This document shows, in pieces, positions 1 to 6,670 of a DNA stretch of 7,789 nt. The DNA is from an uncultured Eubacteriales bacterium (GTDB taxonomy: Bacteria; Bacillota; Clostridia; Christensenellales; QALW01). Every line of letters starts with the position of its first letter. Within the stretch, counting starts at the first letter, position 1. Location: contig URIR01000052.1 of NCBI GenBank assembly GCA_900547955.1, positions 1 to 7,789 on the forward strand, written 5' to 3'. The position numbers were made by a program, and so were the translations under genes. The notes beneath the pieces were generated by a model, which was not told where the DNA came from, ran no database searches, and saw only the letters and a list, made by a program, of their open reading frames with translations.

Positions 1-21
1 TTCCCAGGCCTTAACACAGAG

Positions 22-58
22 CCTAATTTTGGCGCGCTTTCAGCGCGCCAAAATTAGG
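22..58. repeat. Perfect 17-bp inverted repeat (long hairpin), role unknown
   Basis: The arms at 22-38 and 42-58 are perfect reverse complements of 17 bases with a 3-base loop (TTC). The core is GGCGCGCT/AGCGCGCC, flanked on the outside by CCTAATTTT and AAAATTAGG. The A/T parts run the opposite way from a usual intrinsic terminator: neither strand has a U-run after the GC stem, because what follows the GC core is AAAATTAGG on both strands. It may be a terminator of an unusual kind for a gene lying to the left, a dispersed palindromic repeat, or a protein binding site. It lies 15 bases upstream of the BirA operator. The structure is certain; the function is not. Confidence 0.8.
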
Positions 59-73
59 AGTGTTATCGAAACA

Positions 74-105
74 ATGTAAACCTAAATAAATAATATGGTT
101 GACAA
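74..105. promoter_or_regulatory. BirA (biotin repressor) operator
   Basis: Half-sites ATGTAAACC (74-82) and GGTTGACAA (97-105) form an inverted repeat separated by 14 bases. This matches the known BirA operator pattern TTGTAAACC-N14-16-GGTTTACAA found upstream of biotin genes in many bacteria. The right half fully contains the TTGACA -35 box of the promoter, so BirA holo-repressor bound here would block RNA polymerase. The site lies directly before birA-bioY, whose BirA has the DNA-binding domain needed to use it. Autoregulation by biotin supply is inferred from these facts. Confidence 0.88.
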
Positions 106-127
106 TAACGGCGTGTCATAGTATTAT
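99..127 (+). promoter_or_regulatory. Promoter of birA-bioY
   Basis: A perfect TTGACA -35 box (99-104) is followed after exactly 17 bases by TATTAT (122-127), one base off the TATAAT consensus. Transcription would start near 134, leaving a leader of about 15 bases that is just long enough for the ribosome binding site. The -35 box lies inside the right half of the BirA operator. Confidence 0.85.
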
Positions 128-137
128 ACAAACTGCA

Positions 138-145
138 GAGGTGAT
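138..145 (+). promoter_or_regulatory. Strong ribosome binding site of birA
   Basis: GAGGTGAT is an eight-base match to the complement of the 16S rRNA 3' end. The GAGG core ends 7 bases before the ATG at 149, which fixes that start codon. Confidence 0.85.
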
Positions 146-148
146 AAA

Positions 149-1126
149 ATGAAATTGAAGGATGAGCTTCTCGCACTCTTTGAAGCTAATAAAGGGATAT
201 ATTTTTCCGGCGAGGATTTAGCTGCAAAATTATGTGTTTCCAGAGCCGCAGTCTGGAAAGCGGTAAATATTCTTCGCCGTGACGGTTATAAAATTGACGC
301 GCTCCCTAATAAAGGCTATAGTTTATCTGTTAATACAGACATCCTCTCGGCTCAGGGAATATATAAATATTTAAATCCCTCCTGTTCGTTTTTGAAGCTG
401 GATGTGTATCAGGAATTGGAATCCACTAATGCTTTTTTGCGCCGAAAAGCCGCTGAGGGCGCGCCGGACGGCTATACTGTACTTGCGCAGAGTCAAACTC
501 AGGGCAGGGGGCGAAAGGGACGCTCTTTTTATTCTCCGCCGGGAACGGGCGTATATATGAGCCTGTTGCTTAGACCGGAAAATATGCTGCCTGAAGATGC
601 TGTAAGAATTACTACTATGGCTGCGGTTGCCGCATGCGAAGCGATAGAGGAGCTTTCGCCTAAAAGAGCCATGATTAAATGGGTGAACGATATATATATT
701 GACGGCAAAAAGGTAAGCGGAATACTTACCGAGGGTACTCTGAGCTTGGAAAATGGAAGCATGGAGTATGCTGTGCTGGGAATTGGCTTTAATCTTTATC
801 CTCCTGAAAACGGTTTTCCCAAGGAAATAACCTCGGTTGCCGGAACTGTTTTTCAGGAGAGACAAATAGATGGACAAAATAGGATTGCAGCGGGCTTTCT
901 TAACCGCTTTGTTTCGTGCTATCAAGCCGGATATAGTACAGATTATATAAATAAATACAAAGAGCGCAGCTTGGTTATTGGCAAGAGCGTAAACGTGCTT
1001 TTTCCGGATGGAAGTCGAAAAGCGGACGCATTGGATATAGATGAGGATTGCCGTTTGGTGGTTAAATTTGAGGACGGGCGCGTTCAAAAGCTTGCTTCGG
1101 GCGAAATAAGCGTCCGACTTTCTTAA
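149..1126 (+). CDS. birA: Bifunctional biotin-[acetyl-CoA-carboxylase] ligase / biotin operon repressor BirA
   Basis: This cytosolic enzyme joins biotin and ATP to biotinyl-AMP, then transfers biotin to a lysine of carrier domains on carboxylases. As a biotinyl-AMP-bound dimer it also represses biotin genes. The 325 residues match full-length two-function BirA (E. coli 321). Residues 1-60 form a winged helix-turn-helix (LAAKLCVSRAAVWKAVN near 24-40, wing ending NKGYSL). The ligase domain shows ESTN (91-94), the adenylate/biotin loop GRGRKGR (119-125), KWVND (177-181) and KKVSGIL (187-193) with its lysine. The C-terminal SH3-like domain spans about 278-325. The ATG has a strong ribosome binding site. 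The gene lies behind a BirA operator and 13 bases before bioY, so it is probably self-regulated. Intact, nothing missing. Confidence 0.96.
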   Translation: MKLKDELLALFEANKGIYFSGEDLAAKLCVSRAAVWKAVNILRRDGYKIDALPNKGYSLSVNTDILSAQGIYKYLNPSCSFLKLDVYQELESTNAFLRRKAAEGAPDGYTVLAQSQTQGRGRKGRSFYSPPGTGVYMSLLLRPENMLPEDAVRITTMAAVAACEAIEELSPKRAMIKWVNDIYIDGKKVSGILTEGTLSLENGSMEYAVLGIGFNLYPPENGFPKEITSVAGTVFQERQIDGQNRIAAGFLNRFVSCYQAGYSTDYINKYKERSLVIGKSVNVLFPDGSRKADALDIDEDCRLVVKFEDGRVQKLASGEISVRLS

Positions 1127-1142
1127 AGGAGAATGTAACTTG
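1125..1142 (+). promoter_or_regulatory. Ribosome binding site and TTG start of bioY
   Basis: AAAGGAG (1125-1131) overlaps the birA stop codon and sits 8 bases before the TTG at 1140. The nearest in-frame ATG is at 1164, too far from this site, and the ATG at 1147 is out of frame. TTG is therefore the likely start. The overlap of the birA stop with this site suggests translational coupling. Confidence 0.8.
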
Positions 1143-1700
1143 AAATATGAAAAGCTGAAAAAGATGACGCTGTGCGCGCTCTTTGCGGCGCTTATCGCCG
1201 TAGGGGCATTTATAAGAATTCCGGTTCCCGTCCTACCCTTTACTATGCAGAGCTTTTTTATTCTGCTTGCCGGATATATTATGGGAAGCAAACTGGGGCT
1301 GCTTTCAGTTTGTATATATATTTTTCTGGGCTTAGCCGGGCTTCCGGTTTTCGCACAGGGAGGAGGTATAGGATATGTGCTTCAGCCCAGCTTCGGATAT
1401 ATAATAGGTTTTGCCGCAGGTGCGTTTGTAACCGGCCTGATTGCGCAAAGGAAAAGAAAACCGTCCTTTAGGAGATTGCTGGCTGCAGGCTTTGCGGGCC
1501 TGGCCTTGGTTTATCTTTTCGGTATGGTTTATTATTATCTGATAAGCGCTTTTTATCTGGATGCTCCCATAGGCTTGTGGCCGTTGTTTCTGCATTGCTT
1601 TATTTTGACCGTGCCCGGAGATATACTTACGACTATACTATGCGCTGCGCTGGTTAAGCGGCTGCTTAAGGCCGGGAAAATAACCTGGGGCGGCGTATAA
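1140..1700 (+). CDS. bioY: Biotin transporter substrate-binding subunit BioY (ECF S component)
   Basis: BioY is the membrane protein that binds biotin for an energy-coupling factor (ECF) transporter. It works with a transmembrane EcfT and two ATPases EcfA/EcfA', which are not in this window. The 186-residue hydrophobic protein has about six membrane segments. It shows family signatures: an N-terminal ALFAALIAVGAFI helix, PFTMQSFFILLAGYIMGSKLG (33-53), GLAGLPVFAQGGGIGYVLQPSFGYIIGF (64-91) and a late PGD (159-161). Length is typical for the family. It lies 13 bases behind birA under one promoter and BirA operator, so uptake should rise when biotin is short. With no EcfAT beside it, it probably shares a common ECF module coded elsewhere, as in group II ECF systems (inference). 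Confidence 0.94.
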   Translation: MKYEKLKKMTLCALFAALIAVGAFIRIPVPVLPFTMQSFFILLAGYIMGSKLGLLSVCIYIFLGLAGLPVFAQGGGIGYVLQPSFGYIIGFAAGAFVTGLIAQRKRKPSFRRLLAAGFAGLALVYLFGMVYYYLISAFYLDAPIGLWPLFLHCFILTVPGDILTTILCAALVKRLLKAGKITWGGV

Positions 1701-1735
1701 ATGAGTTTATGAAGGCGCGGCTGTGTTATACTAAA

Positions 1736-1768
1736 AAGCAGGCCGGAATTTAAAATTCCGGCCTGCTT
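1736..1768. terminator. Bidirectional terminator between bioY and tkt
   Basis: A 13-bp perfect stem (AAGCAGGCCGGAA at 1736-1748 with its complement at 1756-1768) encloses a 7-base AT loop. On the + strand it is followed by AGTTTTATTT, and on the - strand by TTTTTAG counting the stem end. It can thus stop birA-bioY from the left and tkt from the right. It lies 35 bases after the bioY stop and 30 bases after the tkt stop. Confidence 0.9.
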
Positions 1769-1798
1769 AGTTTTATTTATGTGCGGGTGCTAAGTTTT

Positions 1799-3784
1799 TT
1801 ATTTGCCTAATACCTTTTTGGCCTTGGCAACAACGTTGTCCACAGTTATGCCGAATTCCTTAAAGAGTACTGAGGCGGGAGCTGAAGCGCCGAAATGGTC
1901 TATTGAGATTATTTCTCCGTCCAAGCCGACATATTTGCCCCAGCCAAAGCTGGAAGCGGCCTCTATAGCTACGCGGGCGCGAATGCTCTTGGGCAGTACG
2001 CTTTCTTTATATTCTTCGCTCTGCTCTTCAAACAGTTCCCAGGAGGGCATGGATACTACGCGGGCGGAAATGCCTTCTTCGGCTAATATGTCAGCGGCCT
2101 TATATATCTGCTCTACCTCAGAACCAGAAGCCATGAGTATTACGTCGGGCACAGCCTTGGGGCCGTCCTTAAGGATATAGGCGCCCTTGAGCGCATCCTT
2201 GCCGCTGCCCGGATACTGGGGCAGATTCTGGCGGGTAAGTATGAGCGCGGTAGGAGCCTTGCGGGTAACGGCCGCTAAATAGGCGGCGGCGGTTTCGCGG
2301 TTGTCCGCAGGGCGGAATACGGTCAGGCCGGGTATTGAACGAAGGGAAGCCAGATGTTCGATAGGCTCATGGGTGGGGCCGTCCTCGCCTACGCCTATTG
2401 AATCGTGCGTCAGGATATATATTATGGGCAGCTTCATAAGAGCGCTCATGCGCATGGCATTCTTCATGTAGTCGGAGAATACGAAGAAAGTCGCGCAGTA
2501 GGGAGTAAGGCCGCCGTGCAGATAAAGGCCGTTGCATATGGCCGCCATAGCGTGCTCGCGGATGCCGAAATGGAAGTTGGAGCCCAGCGGATTTTCAGGG
2601 GAATAATAATCGCGGCCCTTCATATCGCTCTTATTGCTGGGGGCAAGGTCGGCGCTTCCGCCGAAAAGATTGGGCTGAAGCTTAGCTATGCGGTTGAGCA
2701 CTTCGCCCGAGCTGGCGCGGGTGGCAGTCGGCTTGTCCTCAAAAGTCCAGTATTTATCGTCGTTAAGCAAATCTACGGGGAATTCGCGGCTGAACCACTG
2801 TTTATATTCCGCGTATAATTCAGGATATGCCTGAGCGTATTTCTCCATAAGCGCGTTCCATTCGGCTTCGGCTTTTGCTCCGTTTTCAGCCAAATCATTC
2901 ATGTATTCGCGCACGTCGGCAGGAACGGTAAAGGGCTCCTCAGTCCAGCCCAGCGTCTTTTTGGCTTCAGCCAGATTTTCTTCGCCCAGGGGTTCGCCAT
3001 GAGCGGAGGCTTTGCCCTGTTTGGCCGGACAGCCATAGCCTATTTCGGTGCGGCAGATAATCAAAGAGGGCTTGTCGGTTACCTTTTTGGCTTCCTTAAT
3101 AGCTGCATCTATGGCGTCTACGTCATTGCCGTCGGCTACGTTTACAACATGCCAGCCGCAGGCCTCGTGTCTCTTGCCTACATCTTCAGAGAAGGTTACG
3201 TTGATATCCCCTTCTATTGTAATGTTGTTTTTATCATAGAGCATTATGAGCTTGCCCAGCTTAAGTGTTCCGGCCAGGGAAGCGGCTTCCTGCTCGATAC
3301 CCTCCTGGAGACAGCCGTCTCCTACGAGGACATAGGTATAGTGGTCTACTACGGGATAGCCCTCTCTATTGAATTTAGCAGCCAAATGGCTTTCGGCTAT
3401 GGCCATGCCTACGGCGTTGGCTACGCCCTGCCCAAGAGGGCCGGTAGTGGTCTCGACACCGGGAGTGTGGCCGTATTCAGGATGCCCGGGAGTGCGGCTG
3501 CCCCATTGCCTGAAGGATTTTATATCCTCCATGGTTACATCGTAGCCGCAGATATGCAGTACCGAATAAAGCAGCATGGAACCGTGGCCGGCGCTGAGGA
3601 TAAAACGGTCTCGGTTAGCAAAATCGGGGTTTTTGGGATTATACTTCATGGCCCGCGCAAAAGCGGTATAGGCTATTGGAGCGGCGCCCATGGGCAGACC
3701 CGGATGGCCGCTGTTGGCTTTCTGCACGCCTTCAGCGGATATAATCCGGATGGCGTTAATGGTTTTTTGCTCTATGGGTTTCAT
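1799..3784 (-). CDS. tkt: Transketolase
   Basis: This cytosolic thiamine-diphosphate enzyme moves two-carbon units between sugar phosphates in the non-oxidative pentose phosphate pathway. The protein has 661 residues, a full single-chain form close to E. coli TktA (663), unlike the split N/C halves seen in some Firmicutes. Visible signatures are SGHPGLPMGAAP (25-36), GHGSM (66-70), GHTPGVETTTGPLGQG (105-120), the thiamine-diphosphate/metal motif GDG (155-157) ending in NN (186-187), AHGEPLG (261-267), GIREHAM with the catalytic glutamate E410, GEDGPTHEP (466-474), and a C-terminal transketolase domain from about residue 530. The start is supported by AGGAGG (3796-3801), 11 bases upstream of the ATG. 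Promoter and terminator are its own, so it is probably monocistronic. Which isozyme it is cannot be told. Confidence 0.97.
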   Translation of the reverse strand: MKPIEQKTINAIRIISAEGVQKANSGHPGLPMGAAPIAYTAFARAMKYNPKNPDFANRDRFILSAGHGSMLLYSVLHICGYDVTMEDIKSFRQWGSRTPGHPEYGHTPGVETTTGPLGQGVANAVGMAIAESHLAAKFNREGYPVVDHYTYVLVGDGCLQEGIEQEAASLAGTLKLGKLIMLYDKNNITIEGDINVTFSEDVGKRHEACGWHVVNVADGNDVDAIDAAIKEAKKVTDKPSLIICRTEIGYGCPAKQGKASAHGEPLGEENLAEAKKTLGWTEEPFTVPADVREYMNDLAENGAKAEAEWNALMEKYAQAYPELYAEYKQWFSREFPVDLLNDDKYWTFEDKPTATRASSGEVLNRIAKLQPNLFGGSADLAPSNKSDMKGRDYYSPENPLGSNFHFGIREHAMAAICNGLYLHGGLTPYCATFFVFSDYMKNAMRMSALMKLPIIYILTHDSIGVGEDGPTHEPIEHLASLRSIPGLTVFRPADNRETAAAYLAAVTRKAPTALILTRQNLPQYPGSGKDALKGAYILKDGPKAVPDVILMASGSEVEQIYKAADILAEEGISARVVSMPSWELFEEQSEEYKESVLPKSIRARVAIEAASSFGWGKYVGLDGEIISIDHFGASAPASVLFKEFGITVDNVVAKAKKVLGK

Positions 3785-3831
3785 TTGCTGATATTCCTCC
3801 TTGGATTTTTTTCAATAACGCAATTAAATAT

Positions 3832-3860
3832 ATTATACGCTAAAAGTGCGGTAAAAGCAA
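3832..3860 (-). promoter_or_regulatory. Promoter of tkt
   Basis: Reading the - strand, a perfect TATAAT -10 box (3832-3837) lies 17 bases after TTGCTT (3855-3860), which matches the -35 consensus only in TTG. Transcription would start near 3825, giving a leader of about 40 bases with the AAGGAGG ribosome site. The -10 and spacing are convincing; the -35 is weak. Confidence 0.65.
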
Positions 3861-3904
3861 GACCTTTTGAGCAGGCGTTTTTATATATTATGCGGTTTTA
3901 AAAA

Positions 3905-3928
3905 GGCGGGCCTATTTTCCCGGCGGGC
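3905..3928. repeat. Direct repeat of GGCGGGC
   Basis: GGCGGGC occurs at 3905-3911 and again at 3922-3928, starts 17 bases apart, in the gap between tkt and the lipoprotein gene. On the - strand the first copy is followed by TTTTT, and CGGG/CCCG can pair across AAAATAGG, so a weak second terminator is possible. It may also be chance in a G-rich stretch. Confidence 0.35.
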
Positions 3929-3953
3929 TGCAAGGGGGCGGAGCAAAAACTAA

Positions 3954-3981
3954 AAGGCCGTATAAACGCTTATACGGCCTT
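3954..3981 (-). terminator. Terminator of the lipoprotein gene
   Basis: A perfect 12-bp stem (AAGGCCGTATAA at 3954-3965 with its complement at 3970-3981) encloses a 4-base loop. On the - strand the stem is followed by TTAGTTTTTG, a fair U-rich tail. On the + strand the following bases are A-rich, so it acts on - strand transcripts. It lies 27 bases after the stop of the 4008-4853 gene and shields tkt from it. Confidence 0.87.
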
Positions 3982-4007
3982 AAAATATTGTCTAAGCAAG
4001 CTTTAGA

Positions 4008-4853
4008 TTATTCAGCTTCTGCTTCGCCATAGGAAAAGCTGCGCAGTCTAAGAGTGGTTTCAGGCTGAACAATCTGTACCAGCATATTGTCATAGTCCAC
4101 AGCATAATACATATAGGTTGCGTAATTGGCAAAAAGCGTATTGGGACGCACGCATACTACATAACAGTTAAAGGTGCCCGCTTCGGTTTCAACTGTCCGC
4201 TGCTCCATAACCGCAACATTCATGCTTTGCAGCTTGTCGCGGTTGCAGGAGGAAAGCATAATATCCAGCTCATAGCCCAATTCCAGGGGAAGAGTTGAAA
4301 GCACAAAAGCAAGAGATTCAGAATCGAAATATTGCTCGGCAGTATTGACGACATAATTGGTGCTTTCCATTTCAGTCGCATTTTCATCGGGATACTTGCG
4401 TATATCAATGGTTTGGGAGCGCACTAAATGGTCGTGTACGGCCGAAACGTAGGTGTTGTCTGTTACTTTGCCCTGGTCCTCGTAGGTAAGCTGCACGCTC
4501 AGGGGCATAAGACAGGTGGCGTTATCAGTATTCTGTGCCAGGATTACGCTTTCGGTTTTCATGCTTTGATTGCCATTGGCTGCCTGGTTTATTATTCGGA
4601 TTATATCCTGGCCGTTAAGGGTTTCCCTTGTCAGGGTGTAATTGGATTCATATGCGAGACTGTCGGTCTCCCCGCTGGACAGGGAGGTAGTGTAAACAAG
4701 CCTTGCAATTTGTTCTCCCCGCATAAGCTTATCGGGGTTAAGCTGATTTTCATTCGCCTCAATTAAAGCAATCTCGCCCGAACAGGAGGTCAGGGAGAAT
4801 AAAAGGGTTAATACGCATGCCGCGCATAAAACGCCGCGCAAAATTTTTTTCAT
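4008..4853 (-). CDS. Putative lipoprotein, DUF3108-like
   Basis: Predicted lipid-anchored protein of 281 residues facing the outside of the membrane; function unknown. The N-terminus MKKILRG plus a hydrophobic stretch (8-20) ends in the lipobox LTSC (21-24), so C24 would be lipidated. The rest is soluble and rich in alternating hydrophobic/polar beta-type segments. Residues 176-272 (YFDSESLAFVLSTLPLELGY, then TVETEAGTFNCYVV, then YAVDYDNMLVQIVQ) resemble the pattern of DUF3108 proteins, notably ETxAGTFxCY; this is recognised by eye only. Cysteines C114, C203, C230 and C234 could form disulfides or be free. A weak AAAGG (4865-4869) sits 11 bases before the ATG. It stands alone with its own terminator and a long gap upstream. 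The lipoprotein call is firm, the family call moderate. Confidence 0.85.
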   Translation of the reverse strand: MKKILRGVLCAACVLTLLFSLTSCSGEIALIEANENQLNPDKLMRGEQIARLVYTTSLSSGETDSLAYESNYTLTRETLNGQDIIRIINQAANGNQSMKTESVILAQNTDNATCLMPLSVQLTYEDQGKVTDNTYVSAVHDHLVRSQTIDIRKYPDENATEMESTNYVVNTAEQYFDSESLAFVLSTLPLELGYELDIMLSSCNRDKLQSMNVAVMEQRTVETEAGTFNCYVVCVRPNTLFANYATYMYYAVDYDNMLVQIVQPETTLRLRSFSYGEAEAE

Positions 4854-4919
4854 ATTTGGCTCTGCCTTTCTGACGCACCGCGTCTGTGTGGTTTCTGTGG
4901 CTCTAAAGCACTATATATT

Positions 4920-4948
4920 ATTTAACCATATAATTGATAAAAAATCAA
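4920..4948 (-). promoter_or_regulatory. Possible promoter of the lipoprotein gene
   Basis: On the - strand, TTGATT (4943-4948) is followed after 17 bases by TTAAAT (4920-4925), each matching its consensus at four of six positions. A TATAGT at 4910-4915 is another possible -10 but lacks a good -35. The area is AT-rich and rightly placed, but the choice between candidates is uncertain. Confidence 0.3.
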
Positions 4949-4949
4949 T
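4933..4949. repeat. Small palindrome in the lipoprotein promoter area
   Basis: ATTGAT (4933-4938) and ATCAAT (4944-4949) are perfect reverse complements around five A bases. The palindrome overlaps the candidate -35 box, so it could be an operator, but it is short and in AT-rich DNA. Confidence 0.35.
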
Positions 4950-5194
4950 GGTTTTTATTATGTTTTAAAGACTCAAAACAGGCTTTATGCCTCGTAACGC
5001 AGGGGAGCGCTTTAAAGGCCCTTTTGAGTTCCGAATATGCGCTTATATTTGTTCGAATGCTCTTTTGGGCGTTTTAGCGCACTCTATCCGGATATATTTT
5101 CTCATGCGCTTTTAGCGCGCCCTTATGCGCCGTATTCGCTTAGGCCGCTTGCGCGGACCCGACCTGGCTGTATCCGTTCAGACGCGCTTGCCAG

Positions 5195-6613
5195 TTAATA
5201 TCTTTCGGGCCGTTTAGGCTTGGGCCTGCGTTTAAGCAGCCTTTGGGCGCTTAAAAGCAGATTTTTAATATTGATTATGAATATTATGGCGAAAAGAATC
5301 AGCTCAAAAACCAGCCAGCCCTTTATTTCAAAAATCATAATTACGCTTTGAGCAAGCATTATAAGCAGGCATATGCCCGCCTTGACTGAATGCAGATTGA
5401 AATTAATCATGCGCTTGGCGCTAATGCCCCGCAGTATATATACCAGCAGATAGCTTATAAACGTAGCCGCCGCCGCCCCGTTTACGCCCCATCTGGGTAT
5501 GAGCAGCAAATTGAACAGCACGTTGGCGCCTGCCCCGGCTATGGTGGTAAGCAAGGATTTGACGCTCTGCTTTTCCAGCATATAAACGCTGCCTAAAAAT
5601 GCGGTAAAGCAGGAACAGGTGGTCGCCATAATAAGCAGGGGAATATATTCCCATGACGGATAGAACGCAGGAGAAACCAGAATGGAGGTTATGAGCTTGC
5701 AGCAGAGTATTAATGCGCTGCCTCCGATAAATACCAGGGACTGCAAACTGCCGAATACGTTATGAAAGAATTCTCTTCCTCCCTTTTTCTTGCCGTGAGT
5801 CAGAGAGGAAAGCTGCCAGGCCTCCATAAATACATTGGATAAAAGAGTAAGGATAGTGGGTATTTTATATGCCGCCGCATACAGTCCCTCGGCCTCCAGG
5901 CTGACCATATAGGTTACCATATATCTGTCCGAGACATTGGTAATCCACCAGAATACCGAGGTAGGTATCAAGGGCACGGCATATTTGAGCATACTCAGAG
6001 TCAGCTGCTTGTTTATGCTGCGCAAATCAAAATATTTCCATAGAGAGGCCACTAAAAACAGGCTGACCGCGCATATAATATCGGCCAGCACGGTAGCCAG
6101 GACGTATCCCATAACGCCCATGTCAAAGACGACTAAAAACAGTATGTTGAATATTATGGTGAGCACCGTGCAGAATATTCCGTCTATAGCGAAAAGTCTT
6201 ACCATTTGCCTGGCCCGTACAAATTGCGAGCATATCGAATGCAGGCAGGAGCAGAGCACATAAGCGCAGATAAGGCTGGTATAGCCCGATATTCCTTCTA
6301 TATTCTCAAGCAGGGGAGAAAACGCCAAAAGCAGCAGGAAGCCGCACATTATAGAGACTAAGCATATGCTGAACACTCCCCGCCTGTCGCTGTTTTTGCC
6401 TAAACCGAAGCGTATGACGGCGTTAAACATGCCTACCGAAACAAAGGGTATCAGCAAATTGGCCGTTTGCACAATCAAATCTGCCGAGCCGTACTGCTCA
6501 TTGGTAAGTACGCGGGTATATAAGGGCATAAGCAGAAACACCAATGCCTTGGAGGCAAAGGTGCCTATTGCAAAAATTATGGTATTAGAAAGCAGTTTCT
6601 TATATTTATCCAT
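5195..6613 (-). CDS. Polysaccharide flippase, Wzx/PST family (MOP superfamily)
   Basis: Integral membrane protein of 472 residues with about 12-14 membrane helices, the usual size for the family. Such proteins flip lipid-linked sugar units across the cytoplasmic membrane for capsule, exopolysaccharide or teichoic-type polymers. Family marks are the N-terminal KLLSNTIIFAIGTFASKAL with LMPLYTRVLTNEQYGSADLI (28-47), the mid-protein LIPTSVFWWITNVSDRYMV (215-233), and WGVNGAAAATFISYLL (375-390). The C-terminus is a basic tail (KRRPKPKRPERY). AAGGG at 6618-6622 lies only 4 bases before the ATG, a weak, close ribosome site. No glycosyltransferase, polymerase or chain-length gene is nearby, so the substrate cannot be guessed. 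SpoVB/MurJ-like relatives share the fold, but the FWWITNVSDRYM pattern favours Wzx. Confidence 0.9.
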   Translation of the reverse strand: MDKYKKLLSNTIIFAIGTFASKALVFLLMPLYTRVLTNEQYGSADLIVQTANLLIPFVSVGMFNAVIRFGLGKNSDRRGVFSICLVSIMCGFLLLLAFSPLLENIEGISGYTSLICAYVLCSCLHSICSQFVRARQMVRLFAIDGIFCTVLTIIFNILFLVVFDMGVMGYVLATVLADIICAVSLFLVASLWKYFDLRSINKQLTLSMLKYAVPLIPTSVFWWITNVSDRYMVTYMVSLEAEGLYAAAYKIPTILTLLSNVFMEAWQLSSLTHGKKKGGREFFHNVFGSLQSLVFIGGSALILCCKLITSILVSPAFYPSWEYIPLLIMATTCSCFTAFLGSVYMLEKQSVKSLLTTIAGAGANVLFNLLLIPRWGVNGAAAATFISYLLVYILRGISAKRMINFNLHSVKAGICLLIMLAQSVIMIFEIKGWLVFELILFAIIFIINIKNLLLSAQRLLKRRPKPKRPERY

Positions 6614-6670
6614 TTTACCCTTAAATTACAATGAGTATTTTTCCAGCATAAAGGCCGACGTGGCAGAAAT

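Larger units (their letters stand above)
4854..5194. other. 341-base gap between the flippase and lipoprotein genes
   Basis: No supportable gene lies here. The left half (about 4905-4975) is AT-rich and should carry the - strand promoter of the lipoprotein gene. It includes an ATTGAT-AAAAA-ATCAAT palindrome. The right half (about 5000-5190) is richer in GC and repeats GCGCTT four times (5007, 5039, 5106, 5184), with small hairpins such as GCGCT-TTT-AGCGC (5106-5118). No strong terminator for the flippase gene was found; the best is a weak 4-bp AGGC/GCCT stem near 4979-4992 followed by GTTTT on the - strand. Confidence 0.6.

Noticed and set aside
1..57. Open frames on the + strand entering from the left edge (one stops at 12-14, others run through the hairpin)
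   Set aside because: Too short to judge. A gene ending at the TAA at 12-14 just before the hairpin would make sense, but only three codons of it would be visible.
74..148. A riboswitch or attenuator in front of birA
   Set aside because: The predicted transcript starts near 134 and the leader is about 15 bases, leaving no room. Control is explained by the BirA operator.
371..1291. 306-codon open frame on the - strand opposite birA and the start of bioY
   Set aside because: It is antisense to two well recognised genes, has no recognisable domain, and spans their intergenic junction. It is a shadow frame.
2405..2818. 137-codon open frame on the + strand inside tkt
   Set aside because: Antisense to conserved transketolase sequence, with no motif or promoter of its own.
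2999..3901. 300-codon open frame on the + strand opposite tkt
   Set aside because: It lies almost wholly antisense to a clear full-length transketolase. It has low-complexity Gly/Ala/Tyr content, no known motif and no good ribosome site, and it runs into the tkt promoter. It is a by-product of the codon use of tkt.
5126..5194. 23 further in-frame codons after the flippase stop, as if the C-terminus had once been longer or were read through
   Set aside because: The flippase already has the normal length and ends in a typical basic tail. The extra codons (LASASERIQP...) look like chance, and the stop is an ordinary TAA.
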